Assembly (NCBI GenBank): GCA_029531795.1
Contig: JAPEIS010000001.1
Span: forward strand, 248,001 to 312,000
Source of the DNA: Sclerotinia nivalis
Taxonomy: Eukaryota > Ascomycota > Leotiomycetes > Helotiales > Sclerotiniaceae
Length of the DNA stretch: 64,000 bases
Reading direction: 5' to 3'
The notes beneath the pieces were generated by a model that saw only the letters and a list, made by a program, of their open reading frames with translations, was not told the origin of the DNA and did not search any database. Position numbers and translations under genes: made by a program. Below are positions 34,096-46,366 of the stretch, piece by piece (position 1 is the stretch's first letter; each line of letters begins with the position of its first letter).

Positions 34096-35291
34096 CTACC
34101 TCTTCAACCCCTTCCCCTTCAACATCGCTTCCCTCATTGCCGCCCTCGCACTTCTACTACCTCCCAACTTCGGTCCTTTCATATACAATTCCTCTTCTGT
34201 CTTTTCCTGACCCCCTTTCTTCTTCTCCTTAGCCGCTTTTTCAGACATTTGCTGTTGTCTCTGCAAAAGCGCATGAGAACTAGCTTCTTCCCAATCTCTA
34301 CGGAATGTTTCCGCTACCATTTCATCATTGGGTCCTTCTACTTCTCTTGATAATAATGATGATGAGGGTACAGGTTCGTAAATATCTAGACGGTTTTCGC
34401 GGAGGATAGCATCGACGAGAGCGTCGCGTTGGATATCGTCGCTTCCTCTTCTTTTGCGGCCGCGCCAGGGTTTACCGTCGCGACCTAGACGGGTTCCCGA
34501 GGGAGGATTTTGTGCGGATCCCTCAAGATCAATGGATTCACCCGCTGCTTTTCTCCGTGCCATTTCTGTCCGATGTGCATTCCTCACTCTAGCTTCTTCC
34601 CCCAGATCAATTTCGAGCAATTGGCCCATTGTAGTAGGGGCTCTCTGAGGTTCTTTAGATTGCTGTGTTGAAATTTCATTCTTCGAAGCTCCCGATTGTG
34701 GATTTGTGAATGGAGAATTGATAGACTGAGAATTATGTCTCAGTTTCGATTCTACATATGCCATCCTATACTATTAGTCACCGCACTTGCACCCAACCAG
34801 TTCAAGAGGAAGAATAAGAAATGTACTTACATATGTTTATCAACACCACTATTCACAACTCCCATCTGCGGCGCAAATCGTCGCAAAGAAAGTCCACCTT
34901 CTGGTTGTACTTCCTCTGTATCCTTTTCTTCATATTTGACCAGGGCATCTCCATTTGAATCGGTATCATTTCCTTCTCGAGTTTTAGATTCAGCTCTAAA
35001 CTCCACTCCTCCGATTTTCCTCCTCTGTTTTCGCAAGCGCAAAATTTCTGCTATGTCTAGAGTATCTTTTATTCCTGCTTCTTCTTCCTCCTCTTCTTTT
35101 TTAATAGGAACGGAATTCGATGAGATTAATTCATCCAAACTCTGTTCTGTGGACATAAGTGTTGGTGCGGGTGCGGGTGTTGATTGTTCGACTCCAGTTT
35201 CAATATCATCATCATGATTTCGCTGCCTATAAATCTTGCGCTTTTTGGAAGGTCGAAATAATGGTATCGGATCTGGGTTTGGAGTTGTCAT
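34096..35291 (-). CDS. Hep59/C9orf78 family protein (Tls1-like splicing-associated), 376 aa
   Basis: Exons 35291-34831 and 34765-34096, donor GTAAGT, phase 2. The family core is visible: TLDIAEILRLRKQRRKIGGVEF, then RRFAPQMGVVNSGVDKHMMAY and VESKLR across the splice. The C-terminal half is Lys/Arg/Glu-rich with EELYMKGPKLGGSRSARAA. The human homologue is C9orf78 (HCA59), which associates with the U5 snRNP and Brr2; the fission yeast homologue Tls1 affects splicing. A nuclear role is therefore expected. It is acidic in the middle (six Glu in a row near residue 65). The family is confidently assigned from the FAP..G-VDKHM block. It is divergent from the CitE-type gene; both start codons are 340 bp apart. 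Confidence 0.9.
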
Positions 35292-35631
35292 GATTGAGGT
35301 TTGGGAATTTGGTAGATCTGGCGACTGGTGTACTTGTAAGTTGTAAGTTGTAAGTTGTATGTAAGTTATTCGAAATTATGAATGAGGAAGATGGAGCCCG
35401 GGGTTGAGATGGTTGTGATATTGTTTAGCGTCTAAGATTATTGATAGGTTTACTGGGGTGCATCGGCTGATTTACATCCGAACTAGCACGCACTAGACTG
35501 TGGGGTAGGTTAAGCTCCAAAAGTGCGACAACAATTGAACAATTGAAGTTCCATCATCATCTAGCGTTTTGCAAAATCAAAGATCTTGAAGTTATTTCAA
35601 CATTCAATTGATCTTGATATCTTATGTAACA
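35292..35631. promoter_or_regulatory. Divergent promoter, Hep59 / CLYBL-type gene
   Basis: 340-bp head-to-head spacer. Near the Hep59 side (35332-35364) there are four TTGTAAG-type direct repeats in what is probably its 5' leader. No factor site can be assigned. Confidence 0.55.
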
Positions 35632-36740
35632 ATGTCGCGGAATGCAGCAGCTTCTGTCCTTCGAAGGGCTCTCCTCTATGGTATGCTATTCATCTGAACA
35701 CCATACAATGGAAGCTCCCTCATTGGCAGCTAACCTACGAACAAGTACCATCATCCTCGCCCAAATTCTTAGAGAAATCCCGAGGATTAAAAGTCGATAG
35801 TATTGCATATGATTTAGAGGACTCGGTGACATTGGAGAATAAAGAGATGGCCAGGAAAAACATAGTGGATTTCCTTAAGGGTGAAAGACCAAAAGATGTG
35901 GGAGAGTATGTATTATGTATTTGATATATCTTTCTCATGCTGCAAAGGCATAAAATATATACTGACCTTACCTCCCCCAGAATAGCTGTGCGAATCAACT
36001 CGGTATCATCAGGTCTAGCCCTCCAAGACCTTACTGAAGTTCTCAAAAGTCAACACCTGGACACTCTCGTAATACCCAAAGTAAATTCACCATCTGACCT
36101 CCACTTCATAAACGATATTCTTCGTCATACCCTCCCATCGCGGCACCCATCTACTCCATCAGCCTCCTCAAATCCTGTCAAAATCCTCGCTCTAATAGAA
36201 TCCGCACGATCCATCATAAATCTCACCTCAATCTGTGAAGCATCTCCTTACCTACACGGCCTTATTTTCGCAGCCGAAGATTTCTCCTTAGATTTAAATA
36301 TCACACGAACACCCAGTCTAAACGAATTCTCCTATGCAAGAAGTCATATAGCAACCTGTGCACGAGCATTTAATCTTCCATCCACCATTGACTTGGTGTG
36401 TACTTCATATCGGGGAAATGAAGGACAAGCACGACTAGAGGAAGAATCTCTTCAAGGGAAAGGCCTCGGTTTTAATGGAAAACAATGTATACATCCTTCC
36501 CAAGTGGATATTGTTCAAAAAGCATTTGCGCCTGGAGAGGGAGAAGTAGAATGGAGTGTACGAGTAGTGATTGCGGATAAGAAGGCGGAGAAGAAAGGGA
36601 AAGGAGCATGGACGTTAGATAATAGAATGATAGATGCGCCGGTGGCTGGTAAGGCGAGAGAAGTACTTAAGAAGGCTGAATTGTGTGGATTTGATGTTGA
36701 GGCTATGATGGAAAAATGGAAGGATCAAGAACCGGAGTGA
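35632..36740 (+). CDS. CitE/CLYBL-type acyl-CoA lyase (HpcH/HpaI aldolase family), 322 aa
   Basis: Exons 35632-35680, 35746-35905 and 35981-36740; donors GTATGC and GTATGT, phases 1 and 2. Conserved positions include LLYVPSSSPKFLEKS, the metal region YDLEDSVTLENKEMAR, ALIESARSI, FAAEDFSLDL and GFNGKQCIHPSQVDIVQ, closely matching the citrate-lyase beta subunit and animal CLYBL. CLYBL is a mitochondrial citramalyl-CoA lyase and malate synthase-like enzyme that clears an itaconate-derived metabolite. The Arg-containing N-terminus (MSRNAAASVLRR) would suit mitochondrial import but is short. Substrate assignment is by family only. The lower third is G-rich compared with the C-rich start of the same exon. 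Confidence 0.9.
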
Positions 36741-37733
36741 ATGTGTGAAGTATGTTGTCAGAGTGAATGATATGACAAGTAGTTCAATAATTCCAACATT
36801 CACCGATGACTTCTCATTCCAATCTTTCCATTGACAGACCTTTCATTCTCTAATTCGTCAAACCCTTACGCTCAGAAATCTCCCGGTGTATGCTCTTGAT
36901 GTTTGCTCTTGATGTTTGCTCTTGATGTTTACCCTTGATATCTGCTCTTGATGTTTGCCCGCGATATTTGCTCTTATTGTTTACTCCCCATGTTTATAAT
37001 TTGTAATAACTAATCAACCCTCCAGATTCGAAACACAAAATACTTAACAAGATGAAACATTTCGAGGCAAGATATTTGTAATTACCATTATCAATTCCCC
37101 CTCTAAAATCTACAATAGAACAAATATGGAATTATAAGATTATAATAATGCAATTGAAACTTTTCTAAATATTATCTCTAGATCTATTCTAATCATACTC
37201 ATACACATGAATATATAGTATAAACCTAAATTCATCATTTTCTCTTTCTTCTAAGCTTCAAGTTCTAAGCTCCAAATCCTAATTCTATTTCTAATCCCGT
37301 TTCCTACTCGTTATCTTTCTTTTTCTTTCTTTCTTGAAGTCTTTCGTTCAAGGTCTCTGAATTTCGGTAAATCAAGTAAGGGGGAAAGAAATGATTTGAA
37401 TATATATAAGGAGTGTAGCTAGTACATGAACAATCAATAGACTAAAGTAAAATAAAATAAAATGAGATGAATGAGATATATATAAGTATATATATATAAA
37501 TCGCGCCATAAATAGATGTGAATCAATAAATATAAAGATAAATATAATAATATATAATAAGATGATACTAGTATACCAGTATACTAAACCGCAAAACACA
37601 CCTCCACCCCTCATACACTCATACGAAGTACTACCTATATTAAAATAGAGTAGTATTGCACTTATTGCACTTATCACACACAAACAACCTAAAACACAAC
37701 AAACCAAACCAAACCACCTATCTATCCATCCAT
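36741..37733. other. Convergent intergenic spacer
   Basis: Contains the 13-bp x 7 tandem array at 36891-36981. From 37020 it is strongly AT-rich with TATA-type runs at 37400-37560. No gene seen. Confidence 0.65.
36891..36981. repeat. 13-bp tandem repeat, seven units
   Basis: Seven exactly phased units of TGCTCTTGATGTT. Units 1, 2, 3 and 5 are identical; units 4, 6 and 7 are diverged (for example TACCCTTGATATC). It sits about 150 bp past the CLYBL-type stop codon. Confidence 0.95.
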
Positions 37734-39480
37734 TTATCTACCCCTCGCCTCTCTCGCCCTCCTCCTCTCTTCCTCCGCCTCCGCAATCGCCTCATCGATT
37801 CTCCGCTCTTCCTCCTCCAACGTCGCTACTTCTTCCGCCGACATCCCCGGTTCGCTCAGAAAAGGCGCTTGCAGCGTTCCCTTATATACTTTCGGGATAT
37901 CGAGATTTGAGCTTTGAGTTCTTGTTTGACCTGCTATGATGGCTCCCAGAGCACCACTTGCTGCGCTCGCGGCGCTCGCTCCATTGATATTATCCGTATA
38001 AGGTTCCTGATCGAAAATGCTACGTCCGTCTAGTCGTTCGTGACTATTTTCCCGACTTATAGTTATCCCTTCATTATTGCCGCCCAGTGGGGACACGGGA
38101 CGAGAAATTCCCGACGCAATACTAATACCCATACTACCCACATCACTCCTCAATGTATTAGCAACCTGGCTTCGTCGCGGACTAATAGGTACAGGTGTAT
38201 TTGCTGTAAAAGCACTCCCCGGTGCAGGTAAATCGTCATCGTGATCGTAGGGCATGACGGCACCGTGAGATGTGAGTGGTGTGTTTGTATCAATGCGATC
38301 GGTTAGATTGAGTTTTTCGGCGACGGAGAGATCGCGGGAATCGTTGTTCTTGAGGGAGGAACTTAGAAGGAGATTTTCGGGGGTGCGGGATGGGTTTGAT
38401 GGGGAATTTTTGCGGCGGCGACGAAGGAGGAGGAGGAGGGCTAGGAGAAGGAGGAAGACTAGGATTATGGCGCCGAAGGCGATACCGATTTTAGCGCCGA
38501 GGGAAAGTCCGCTGGACCTAGAGGTGGAAGCATTGGATGCACCCGTTGCGTTGGCTGCGTCGGTGGCAGTGCTAGTTGGTGGGGCGGTAGGCGAAGTTGT
38601 TACTGTTGCATTCCAAGTAGTTGAGATAGGTGTATTGGATTCCGTTGTTGACGGCGGAATCACTGTCTCACCTGAAGGCAAAAGAATTGTTGTTCTAGCT
38701 GTAACAGAAATCGTAACTGTCGGCGGCGCATAGTTTGTGATTGAGGACGTAAATGAGGCTAAAAAAGTAGATAAAGATGCTGCTTCGGATGCTAGTACTC
38801 CTGGGTCTTCTCTCCTCTGGTTGTGGGGCGAGAGACTGTGTGAGATATGGAAGTATGGGCTATAAGATTCGCAGCTGAAGCTCGCGGGAGTGAAACCATT
38901 GTTGAAACATAGAAAGAAGGCTGAGTTGGGCTTTGTGATGGAGGAGAGGCTTGCATTAGTATCATAGAGATTGATCTCTAAATTCGCCGTTCCTACTTTT
39001 TGAGCTGTGATTTGACAAGTAGGGTCACTACTTTCGCAGTTGTCTACATTTTTGGTTAGACCTGTCATTTAGAGACGGATATCTTCTTAACAATTACTTA
39101 CATGTGAGAGGAATAACATAAAATATGTTGGATGGGTCTGGCGCCTGGAAATTGGTGGTATAACATAAAGCCAGCTCTTTCGCGTCTATTGGTCCTTGAG
39201 ATCCCACTACGAAGTCGGGTTTGTAGCTTTGGTTCAGCAACACAATACGATTCTGTTCAAAAGACGACCATGTGGTAGGGTAATAGTATGAGTCTCCTTG
39301 ATCTTCATCGCCAGCAGCTCGAGAAGTGTAGATTTGTGGTGACAACGAAGAGCTCTTGTCCATTTCATTGCCATGCCCATCTTTCCTCCCATCCATCTTC
39401 CCATCGTGGTGGCCCAACACCATGCCCAGCAACCCGCACCAGACCACCAAGACCCTCCATCTCTCAATCGATATAATCAT
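37734..39480 (-). CDS. Signal-peptide, single-span Ser/Thr-rich membrane protein, 568 aa
   Basis: Exons 39480-39102 and 39061-37734, donor GTAAGT, phase 1. The ATG at 39480 opens a signal peptide (about residues 1-23, RVLVVWCGLLGMVLG), followed by a His/Asp/Lys-rich stretch. The ectodomain carries paired cysteines (DNCESSDPTCQI, FFLCFNNGF) and a Thr/Ser/Pro-rich stalk with N-glycosylation sequons. A transmembrane helix spans about 314-339 (IGIAFGAIILVFLLLLALL) followed by RRRRK, giving an outside-in orientation. The cytosolic tail is disordered, Ser-rich, and ends in an acidic-basic helix (EEEERRIDEAIAEAEEER). The architecture resembles fungal wall-sensor or mid2-like proteins, but no specific orthologue is recognised; a sensor role is inference. 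Confidence 0.85.
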
Positions 39481-41342
39481 TTCCAGTTTTCTCACTTCTT
39501 ATCCCATCCATATATCAACACAACATTCTCGCTCTTTATCCACTTTATTATTTTCAAATATTTCGCGAACACTTGTCGCATTTGTCGTTTTCAAATCCAA
39601 TAGATTCAATCAATCGTCCAAACAAAAATAATCAACCACGCAAAAAATTACCAAAACAAGAGAAGAAAAAATCCTCAAGAGACTCTCAGCCCACAACCAG
39701 GGAATATACCAACACTTAATGAACACACCCCCTACCTTTTCATACATAATCCATTACACCAAATCCTTCACATCAATCACTCAGGATCTTAACATCCACG
39801 CCCAATGTAATGGAGGCGCAGTCTGCGGGTGGGTAGAGTGAGATGTGAGAATGGGATGGGGTGGTTCACATCCTAACACAGGATGCACATGCACGTTTGT
39901 GGGCTGTTCTTAGCGCCCCCTTCATTGGTTCGTTTAAGAGGTGAAGGATCACCAAATGTGAAATGTGTGTATTGGTATGCGCCGCTCCCTTTCCGTCTTC
40001 GCTCCCTCCAATTACTTTGTGTTGTGTATGTTGTACGCAAACTGTTTGTATGTCCATATATGTATGAGGTATGTAAATTTGTGTGAGGTTTGGGGGCTGA
40101 AGTGAGGGAGGGGTACGAATTAGCAAATTTTGGATTGGGGAGGTCATCACAGCCTTATTAGACGCGGACCCATTTATTGCCCTAGTCTCAGAGACAGAGT
40201 TTGTGATGGGCGTACGTGATAGTGATTCGCGATTCACAATCGATAGAACTATTTAATACTATGCTCCTATCCTTTCAACACGACGGAAACAAACGGTATG
40301 GTATCACCATGTTCAATCCATAAGCCTCGTCATAATGAAAGGATGAAAACTCATACTCATTCTGAATTACTTACCGTCATACTTACTACATCTGTCTAGG
40401 TAGGTATCGTTTTAAATTTGTGTCAGCAAACGATGGAAGCCTTCAATGGTTGATCGCCTGGGATGGGGGTATTTTTAATCGTATTGAATTGAATTGAATG
40501 CAACCCAAGGAAATTCAATACTACTTCATAGGGTCCGAAGTAGCTTTGTATTAAATGGTACTATCGGATTACTAAATTGAAGGAAGTAGGTTGGGAAGTA
40601 AGTACCTTCCTCCCGGAGAAGTATCTATCTAGGTAATGAATCTATAAATTATTCCGTTTATCAAACGCAGATCCACGAAACCGCATCATATACGGGAAGA
40701 AAGTCAAGTCAATCGTACTTAAGTCCATGAGAAATAAGACATTTGAATGAGTGAAGCCCTGTGAAGGTAGAATTCCCCGTTATGCTACCGTTGTATCATC
40801 TTACCATCCAAAAATAGACTCCGTGCATCTGCATACAGCCGCTGGCCCATCATACTGATAATTCCCTATTCTATCAAACATTGAAGGTAGAGATAGGTAA
40901 CTTTGATCAAGAAAAAGATGCATTTGAATTTTCCATGGATTTAAATATGTGCTTTATTGCCACCTTTCATTCAACAACGACCAATTCTTCAAATACCCAC
41001 CAGTGCTTTCACCGGCCGTCTGGTCTCAAAACAACGATATCAACCTCTCTCTGATCCTTTTAATGGGGATCAGATATATAACATATCATCAATACCATCT
41101 GTCGGGATCACAGTCATATGATCATGAACCGTAGTTAAATCATATGATCGTATTAGATCATGTGATCATAAGGGACCGTACGAGCTCCTTCAATGTGTAT
41201 TTAAGGAGCTCGTTCTTTCAATATAGAATAGTGACAATCAAGAATCAAGTTTTATCAAATAGACTAAAGTACTTTACACTTTGAACCTTACCATTTCGAT
41301 ACCAACACCATCAATACCAAGACACTCATCTAATCAAAATCC
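39481..41342. other. Intergenic, 1.9 kb
   Basis: Promoter of the membrane protein and upstream DNA of the 41343 frame. No gene seen before 41343. GATC/ATGATC-rich palindromic words cluster at 41110-41175. Confidence 0.55.
41180..41213. promoter_or_regulatory. 11-bp perfect inverted repeat upstream of 41343
   Basis: ACGAGCTCCTT at 41180-41190 is mirrored as AAGGAGCTCGT at 41203-41213 around a 12-bp spacer. It lies 130 bp before the start codon, among ATCATATGATC-type palindromes. This could be a dimeric factor site or a hairpin in the leader. Confidence 0.6.
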
Positions 41343-41904
41343 ATGGATACCTATCATCATGATTCAATTGATCATGAGCATATCTGTAAGTATATAGTGA
41401 ATCTGTTTTCATCCAGATATATCCTCGCATCAAGAACTACGATCCAAAATATTCCGCTGTCCTGACCAATCGTAATCGTGTATAGATATAACGGAACAGG
41501 ATAGAAAGAACAGTCGGGCAAGTCCTCTTCAGCGAGAAGCGACAGACGACATGAATGAAACTCCATCCGCTATTTTTGTTATCCATGACCTTCCAAACAG
41601 AACAATGACTTGCCGAGTCGAGGAGTCTCCAAAGCAGTGTCCCGCATCCTATTTAGATGGGATGAACCTCTGCTCTCAACGGAACTTTAGGAGGACACCG
41701 GCGATAAATCTTGACATCGATATCATCTTTGTGCAGACTGATCTTTTATCCAACTGCCCGAAATCCATAGTCATCTATGACACCCGCAAACCTCCAACTG
41801 AGATTGAAAGCGCCGTGCGTACAAGTATCCACGCCTTATGCGGCTACAAATGTATGGATAGGATAGACAAGTGTCCTGTTGAAAAAGCCATCTCGTGTTG
41901 TTGA
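41343..41904 (+). CDS. Possible Cys-rich orphan protein, 133 aa
   Basis: Exons 41343-41385 and 41546-41904. A GTAAGT donor and CAG acceptor join a His/Asp-rich start (MDTYHHDSIDHEHI) in phase to a 119-residue body with nine cysteines, ending KAISCC. I recognise no family. There is no signal peptide, so it is not an obvious secreted effector. An A-rich leader with few ATGs precedes it. An alternative is that the second exon alone is translated from its own ATG at 41551. Real coding status is uncertain; the lack of synonymous composition contrast is a warning. Confidence 0.4.
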
Positions 41905-42569
41905 GAGGGAATTTCTTCGTAATGTGTTGGTGATCATGAATTGAATGAAGCGCTCACCATTGAATGGTTTAAAGTCTGTATAAAAACGCGCCATGAAATT
42001 AGTATAATAACCCAATCTTTAAATTCTCCTTGCTCACTTTATTTTTATTGCCATACTAGGTAATTAACCTGTATTTCTATAGAAAAGGATCGTAAGTGTA
42101 TTCTAAGTTTTTAATTGAGAATGCCATTGCGATATCGATCTATGTTTTGTCTACCTAATCTTACATTATTATCGACTTTTCATTTCCTACGCAATCTCAA
42201 CCTTCAAACCCAGAATACACACACACACACACACACAAATACAGAGAGAGCTCAAACAACAATAAATAACAATATCCATATCAACACCATATCGCTAAAC
42301 ACCATTATGCTAATACAATACTATGCTATGTAGGTAAGTCATCTAATGAACCCCACTTACTCACTGACTCAATCCATCTATACTTCCTTCATCCATACCT
42401 TCCTTTACCCCATCCCATATATTCACGTATGCACAAGAAATGCACAATAATTCTATCTCTTTCTTTCTCTCTCTTCTTTCTCTCCAACCCATAATTCCAT
42501 CAACCCATCCCATACATACAATAATGCCCTGCACGCAAACCACACCTCCACCTCCACCCAAAAAATCCA
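41905..42569. other. Convergent intergenic spacer
   Basis: Between the 41343 frame and the TMCO4-family stop. Holds an (AC)n run at 42216-42237 and pyrimidine-rich 3' flank. No gene seen. Confidence 0.6.
42216..42237. repeat. (AC)n microsatellite
   Basis: About eleven AC dinucleotides in a row. Confidence 0.9.
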
Positions 42570-45500
42570 TTATGCAAAAGTCATTTCGATTTCCTCCTCA
42601 CCCCCACCCCCAAATTCATCCTCATCATCCTCCGCCCACGCATTTTTCTCCGCCACATATGACATTCCAGCCCCTACCCCTAATCCCAACCCCACTCCCG
42701 CACCTAACCCTCCAACACCCAATCCGACCGGTAACGTACTCGACGATTTATATTCCGGTCTTGCGCTAACCATTCCATCAAAGCCCCCTCCAAACGAACT
42801 ACTACTACCACCACCACTACCACTCGCACCATGTCCCAAAGAATGAAAACTCGAGTTTCCCCTCTCAGGTAATCTCGTACTACTTACATTAGCCGAGTGA
42901 GGTGGTGAATGATACGCCATATCAAACGTCATTTCTAATTCCTCTTCGGGTTCCTGTATCATATATGGAGAATTCTTTGAAAGATCCTGTTTGGAATGAG
43001 AATTCGAGTATGAATACGTCGAGCCCGATGCAAATCCATTGGAAGGACGAGGAGAATGGCCTGGTGAACGATAACCATGGGCATTTAGTGTGCTACTCGC
43101 ATCGTCGCTTTTTGTTGGTCGGAGAGAATTGCGTGGACTGGATGGGTTGCTGTTTGAAGAGGATCCAAATTTGAGTTTCATGGGTGGAAGTGTAGATTTG
43201 AGTTCTTTAACTTCTACATGTTGGTTACTCGTACCACCAGCAGCAACTCCACTAGCGACCTCTGCACGAATAGCATCGATATCGAAAAGAACTCCATGAT
43301 TGTTTCCTTGCCCATCTTCTGTTCCAGATCGGCCCGATTCAGTACCATGCTCGTTCTTTGAACTTTCTTCGTACGTTTCCCATTCTTTACGCTCGACAGC
43401 TGATTTCTTTTTGCGACCAAAGAAACTAAATCTTCCTTTGCCTTCTCTCTCCTTTTTCTCAAATTCTTTTCGGGCTTCTTCTATTTCATTAATGAGTTCT
43501 CTCTGTCTCTCAGCATGATTATCGGGATCTGGATCTTCGATTTCAGTAAACTCATCACTTTCAACCTCCCATCCTACTTCTCGAAGAAGTTTGGGCATGG
43601 CCGTACGATATGCCATATGTCCGGGTACTAGATCAGTGACATCCACATTTTCTATGCCAGGAACGTTTTCTATTGGTGCAAGTCCTGCTACACGTCTGAT
43701 ACCACCACTAGTAAGACGGAAAAGATATCCTAGAATCCAATCATTTCTTGCGTATCCGTTGACGAATCTACCAGCCACAACGGACCTAGCCTTTAAATAA
43801 TCATCCTGATTCACAACATTAGGCGAACCAAATAGGTAAACATTCTGAACCAGCCCGCAGGCGCCTTTCTTGGCGAGTTCTTTCAGACATGAGAAAATGA
43901 CTCTGGAACCAAGGGAATATCCCACGAAAGTGATCGGTCTGGTACCAAGATTTCGATCAATAAGTGAATCTGCAAGAATAAGTCCTGCGGCATTTGCCCG
44001 GTCAAGAGAAACCGTCCAGGGGTTATCGATGAGATATGAAAGTTTAGTTAAGACAACTGGTAATTGTAAAGCAGCCATTAAACCAATGAGGATAGTACTT
44101 CCAAGAACTTGTTGAAGACCTTGAGTTAGAGCCTACAATGGATTAGTATTTATCAAGTATTTTAGACAACTCAACTCACCTCAGTTGCCAGAATATTAAT
44201 GGTATCTCCCATACTCGTAAGCATTTCCGGCTCCCAAAGTACTGAATAAATATCTCCCATGATAGGATCAACAGTACTATATGGCAATCGTACATCATCG
44301 ACTTTACCCGTCATCCATCCAGAGACCGTAATAATCAAGTTGACTCGCTTATTATTATGCAGTGGTCTATATTCGAAAGTTTTGACTGCTCCAGTTCTAC
44401 GATTTGCAGCTTTGATTGCAATGAAGCCACCTGAAGTAGCGGCACCAGTTGTGATAATAGCAGCACCTGCAGAACCAGCGAGAAATCCACTGGTACCTGC
44501 TACACCTATTGTTGTAAAACCAGCAGCGAGACCTGCTCCAATAACAGGTGCTAAGAGACCTGCGGAAAGTCCAATAACTAAACTTCCACCAACAGTAGCA
44601 AGACCCATCATTAAATATCTTTTCTTAAGAGCCATTTTTCTTCTGTTCTCTTTATGATCATCTTCATTCCAGTTTTCCTTCTCGGCGGCTTGTTGCATCT
44701 CTAATGCGTCAGTCACCCTCTTCTCAAACCGACAAATTTCCAACCAGGAAACTTCCATATTGTCGCCGACCTTTTCTAATAAAGTTCTGGATCGTGCATC
44801 ATAAACTGAGTCTGCAATTAAAGTCAAGAATAGATCGCAAAGAACAGTCCAACGAAGATCGATATCAATATTCTTGGTAGTGGGAAGTTGTGAAGGAGTT
44901 CGAACTTCAGGCAAATCTTCGCCTTCATGCTCTTGATATGGTGGAGGTACTGCAGCTGGTTCTTCATCCTCATTTCGCCGAGGGTTTTGTGGAGTTGGAG
45001 GTGATTGTGGTAACCGAGGAGACTGTATAGATTGTCGTGCTAATCGCGGAGATGAGATGGAGTCTCTGGGACTTCTACTCGAAGTAACTGATCCTTTGCT
45101 CGAATGAGTTTTCTCGGCCATAGGATTCTTTACTCGTGCATTCTGCATGAGAGTCCCGGTCAAATCCGAAGGAACTACTCCATGTTCAGCCAATTGCTCG
45201 ATCATGATCTGTTCATCTGTGCTAATTTCCATATGCGCATATAGTCGCACCATCATTTTTTGGGTCCACATCTTCATGGCCTCTGCTGAAACCTGTAGTT
45301 CTTTTTTGTTTCCCTTCTTGGCTGCTACCAATAATTCCTGTTGTTCAAGCATTTTAGATAGGATAAGTCGAGTCATGCCAACATATGCAATTCTTTGCCC
45401 TTCGGTCAAAAGATCTTTAGTGGCTTGCATTTGAGAAAGTGCATCTCGCTGCTCCTCGTCCTCCAGTTCTCCAGCTCCAGTACCATGGACGTCCTTAAAA

Positions 45501-46366
45501 AGGTATTGTGTGTTCTCATCCAGACTTGTCGCAGATTGAGCATCTTCATCGAGTTGTACTCTAGTATACCCTCTACCGGCGCCACCCAAACCTGCGTATG
45601 CATCACCCTCACCGTCAGAATCATGAGCCTCCCTCGCAATTAACCTATTATCATCATCGTAAATATCGTATGGGGCATAAGCTGGCATTGTTTGCCATTC
45701 ATCTTCTTCTTGAGGCGGGCTCTTTGGAACAGGTACCGTGGTATATTGATGCGACCATTCCGATATTCCCTGGATTGACTCCACCCGACTATGTCTGTTG
45801 TCCACCGTGCGAACCGCATCCCTATTGTTGTTGCCACTGCTCTTGTCCAAGTCTCCTTTGAGTTTTGTTACTTCTGCGGATGCCGCAGGTTCCGAGAATT
45901 TCGCCAGATCTTCTTTGCTTGTAGGATCGAGTTCTTTGGTTGTTTCTTGAGGGGCCGGGTGACCATGGACTGGTAATTCATTATTCTGAGTTGTATCGCG
46001 AGGTCCTTGGAGCTCTGGATTCGGTGGTACAGGCAATAGCGTCTTTTGAGCATCCTTAAACTCCCCTTCTCCAGCCGAACCATTAACCTTTACAACATCT
46101 GCCTTCTCTGCATTCCCCTTAGCAACACCCGCATTCTTCAATCCATTCTCTTCAGTTTCAACATTCCGATCCTCTTGGACATTCGATTTATCCTCTGATT
46201 CGGCGCTCTCCGATTCAACATTATATGCTACCGGTTCTGGAACAACTCTCTTCTTGAGGGGCAATCCAAAATCATCAAGTTCCGGAGGTCCATGTTGGAC
46301 AGCTGTACCCGGTCCCACATTGCCATTTTCCTTAGCATTTGTAGTGGTCTCATCACTCTGTGGCAT
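42570..46366 (-). CDS. TMCO4/DUF726 family alpha/beta-hydrolase-like membrane protein (yeast Mil1-type), 1249 aa
   Basis: Exons 46366-44180 and 44132-42570, donor GTGAGT, phase 0. I start at the first ATG of the frame (MPQSDETTT); an upstream exon is not excluded. Residues 1-470 are acidic and disordered. A coiled helical part precedes a Gly/Ala-rich membrane cluster at about 585-655 (MMGLATVGGSLVIGLSAGLL). The hydrolase-like domain follows: VNLIITVSGWM, then FVGYSLGSRV with the nucleophile-elbow Ser near 802, and NVYLFGSPNV. The C-terminal 330 residues are Ser/Gly-rich. Yeast Mil1 (YFL034W) binds an AP-1-type clathrin adaptor; human TMCO4 is uncharacterised. An enzymatic activity is inferred only from the GxSxG motif. 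Confidence 0.9.
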
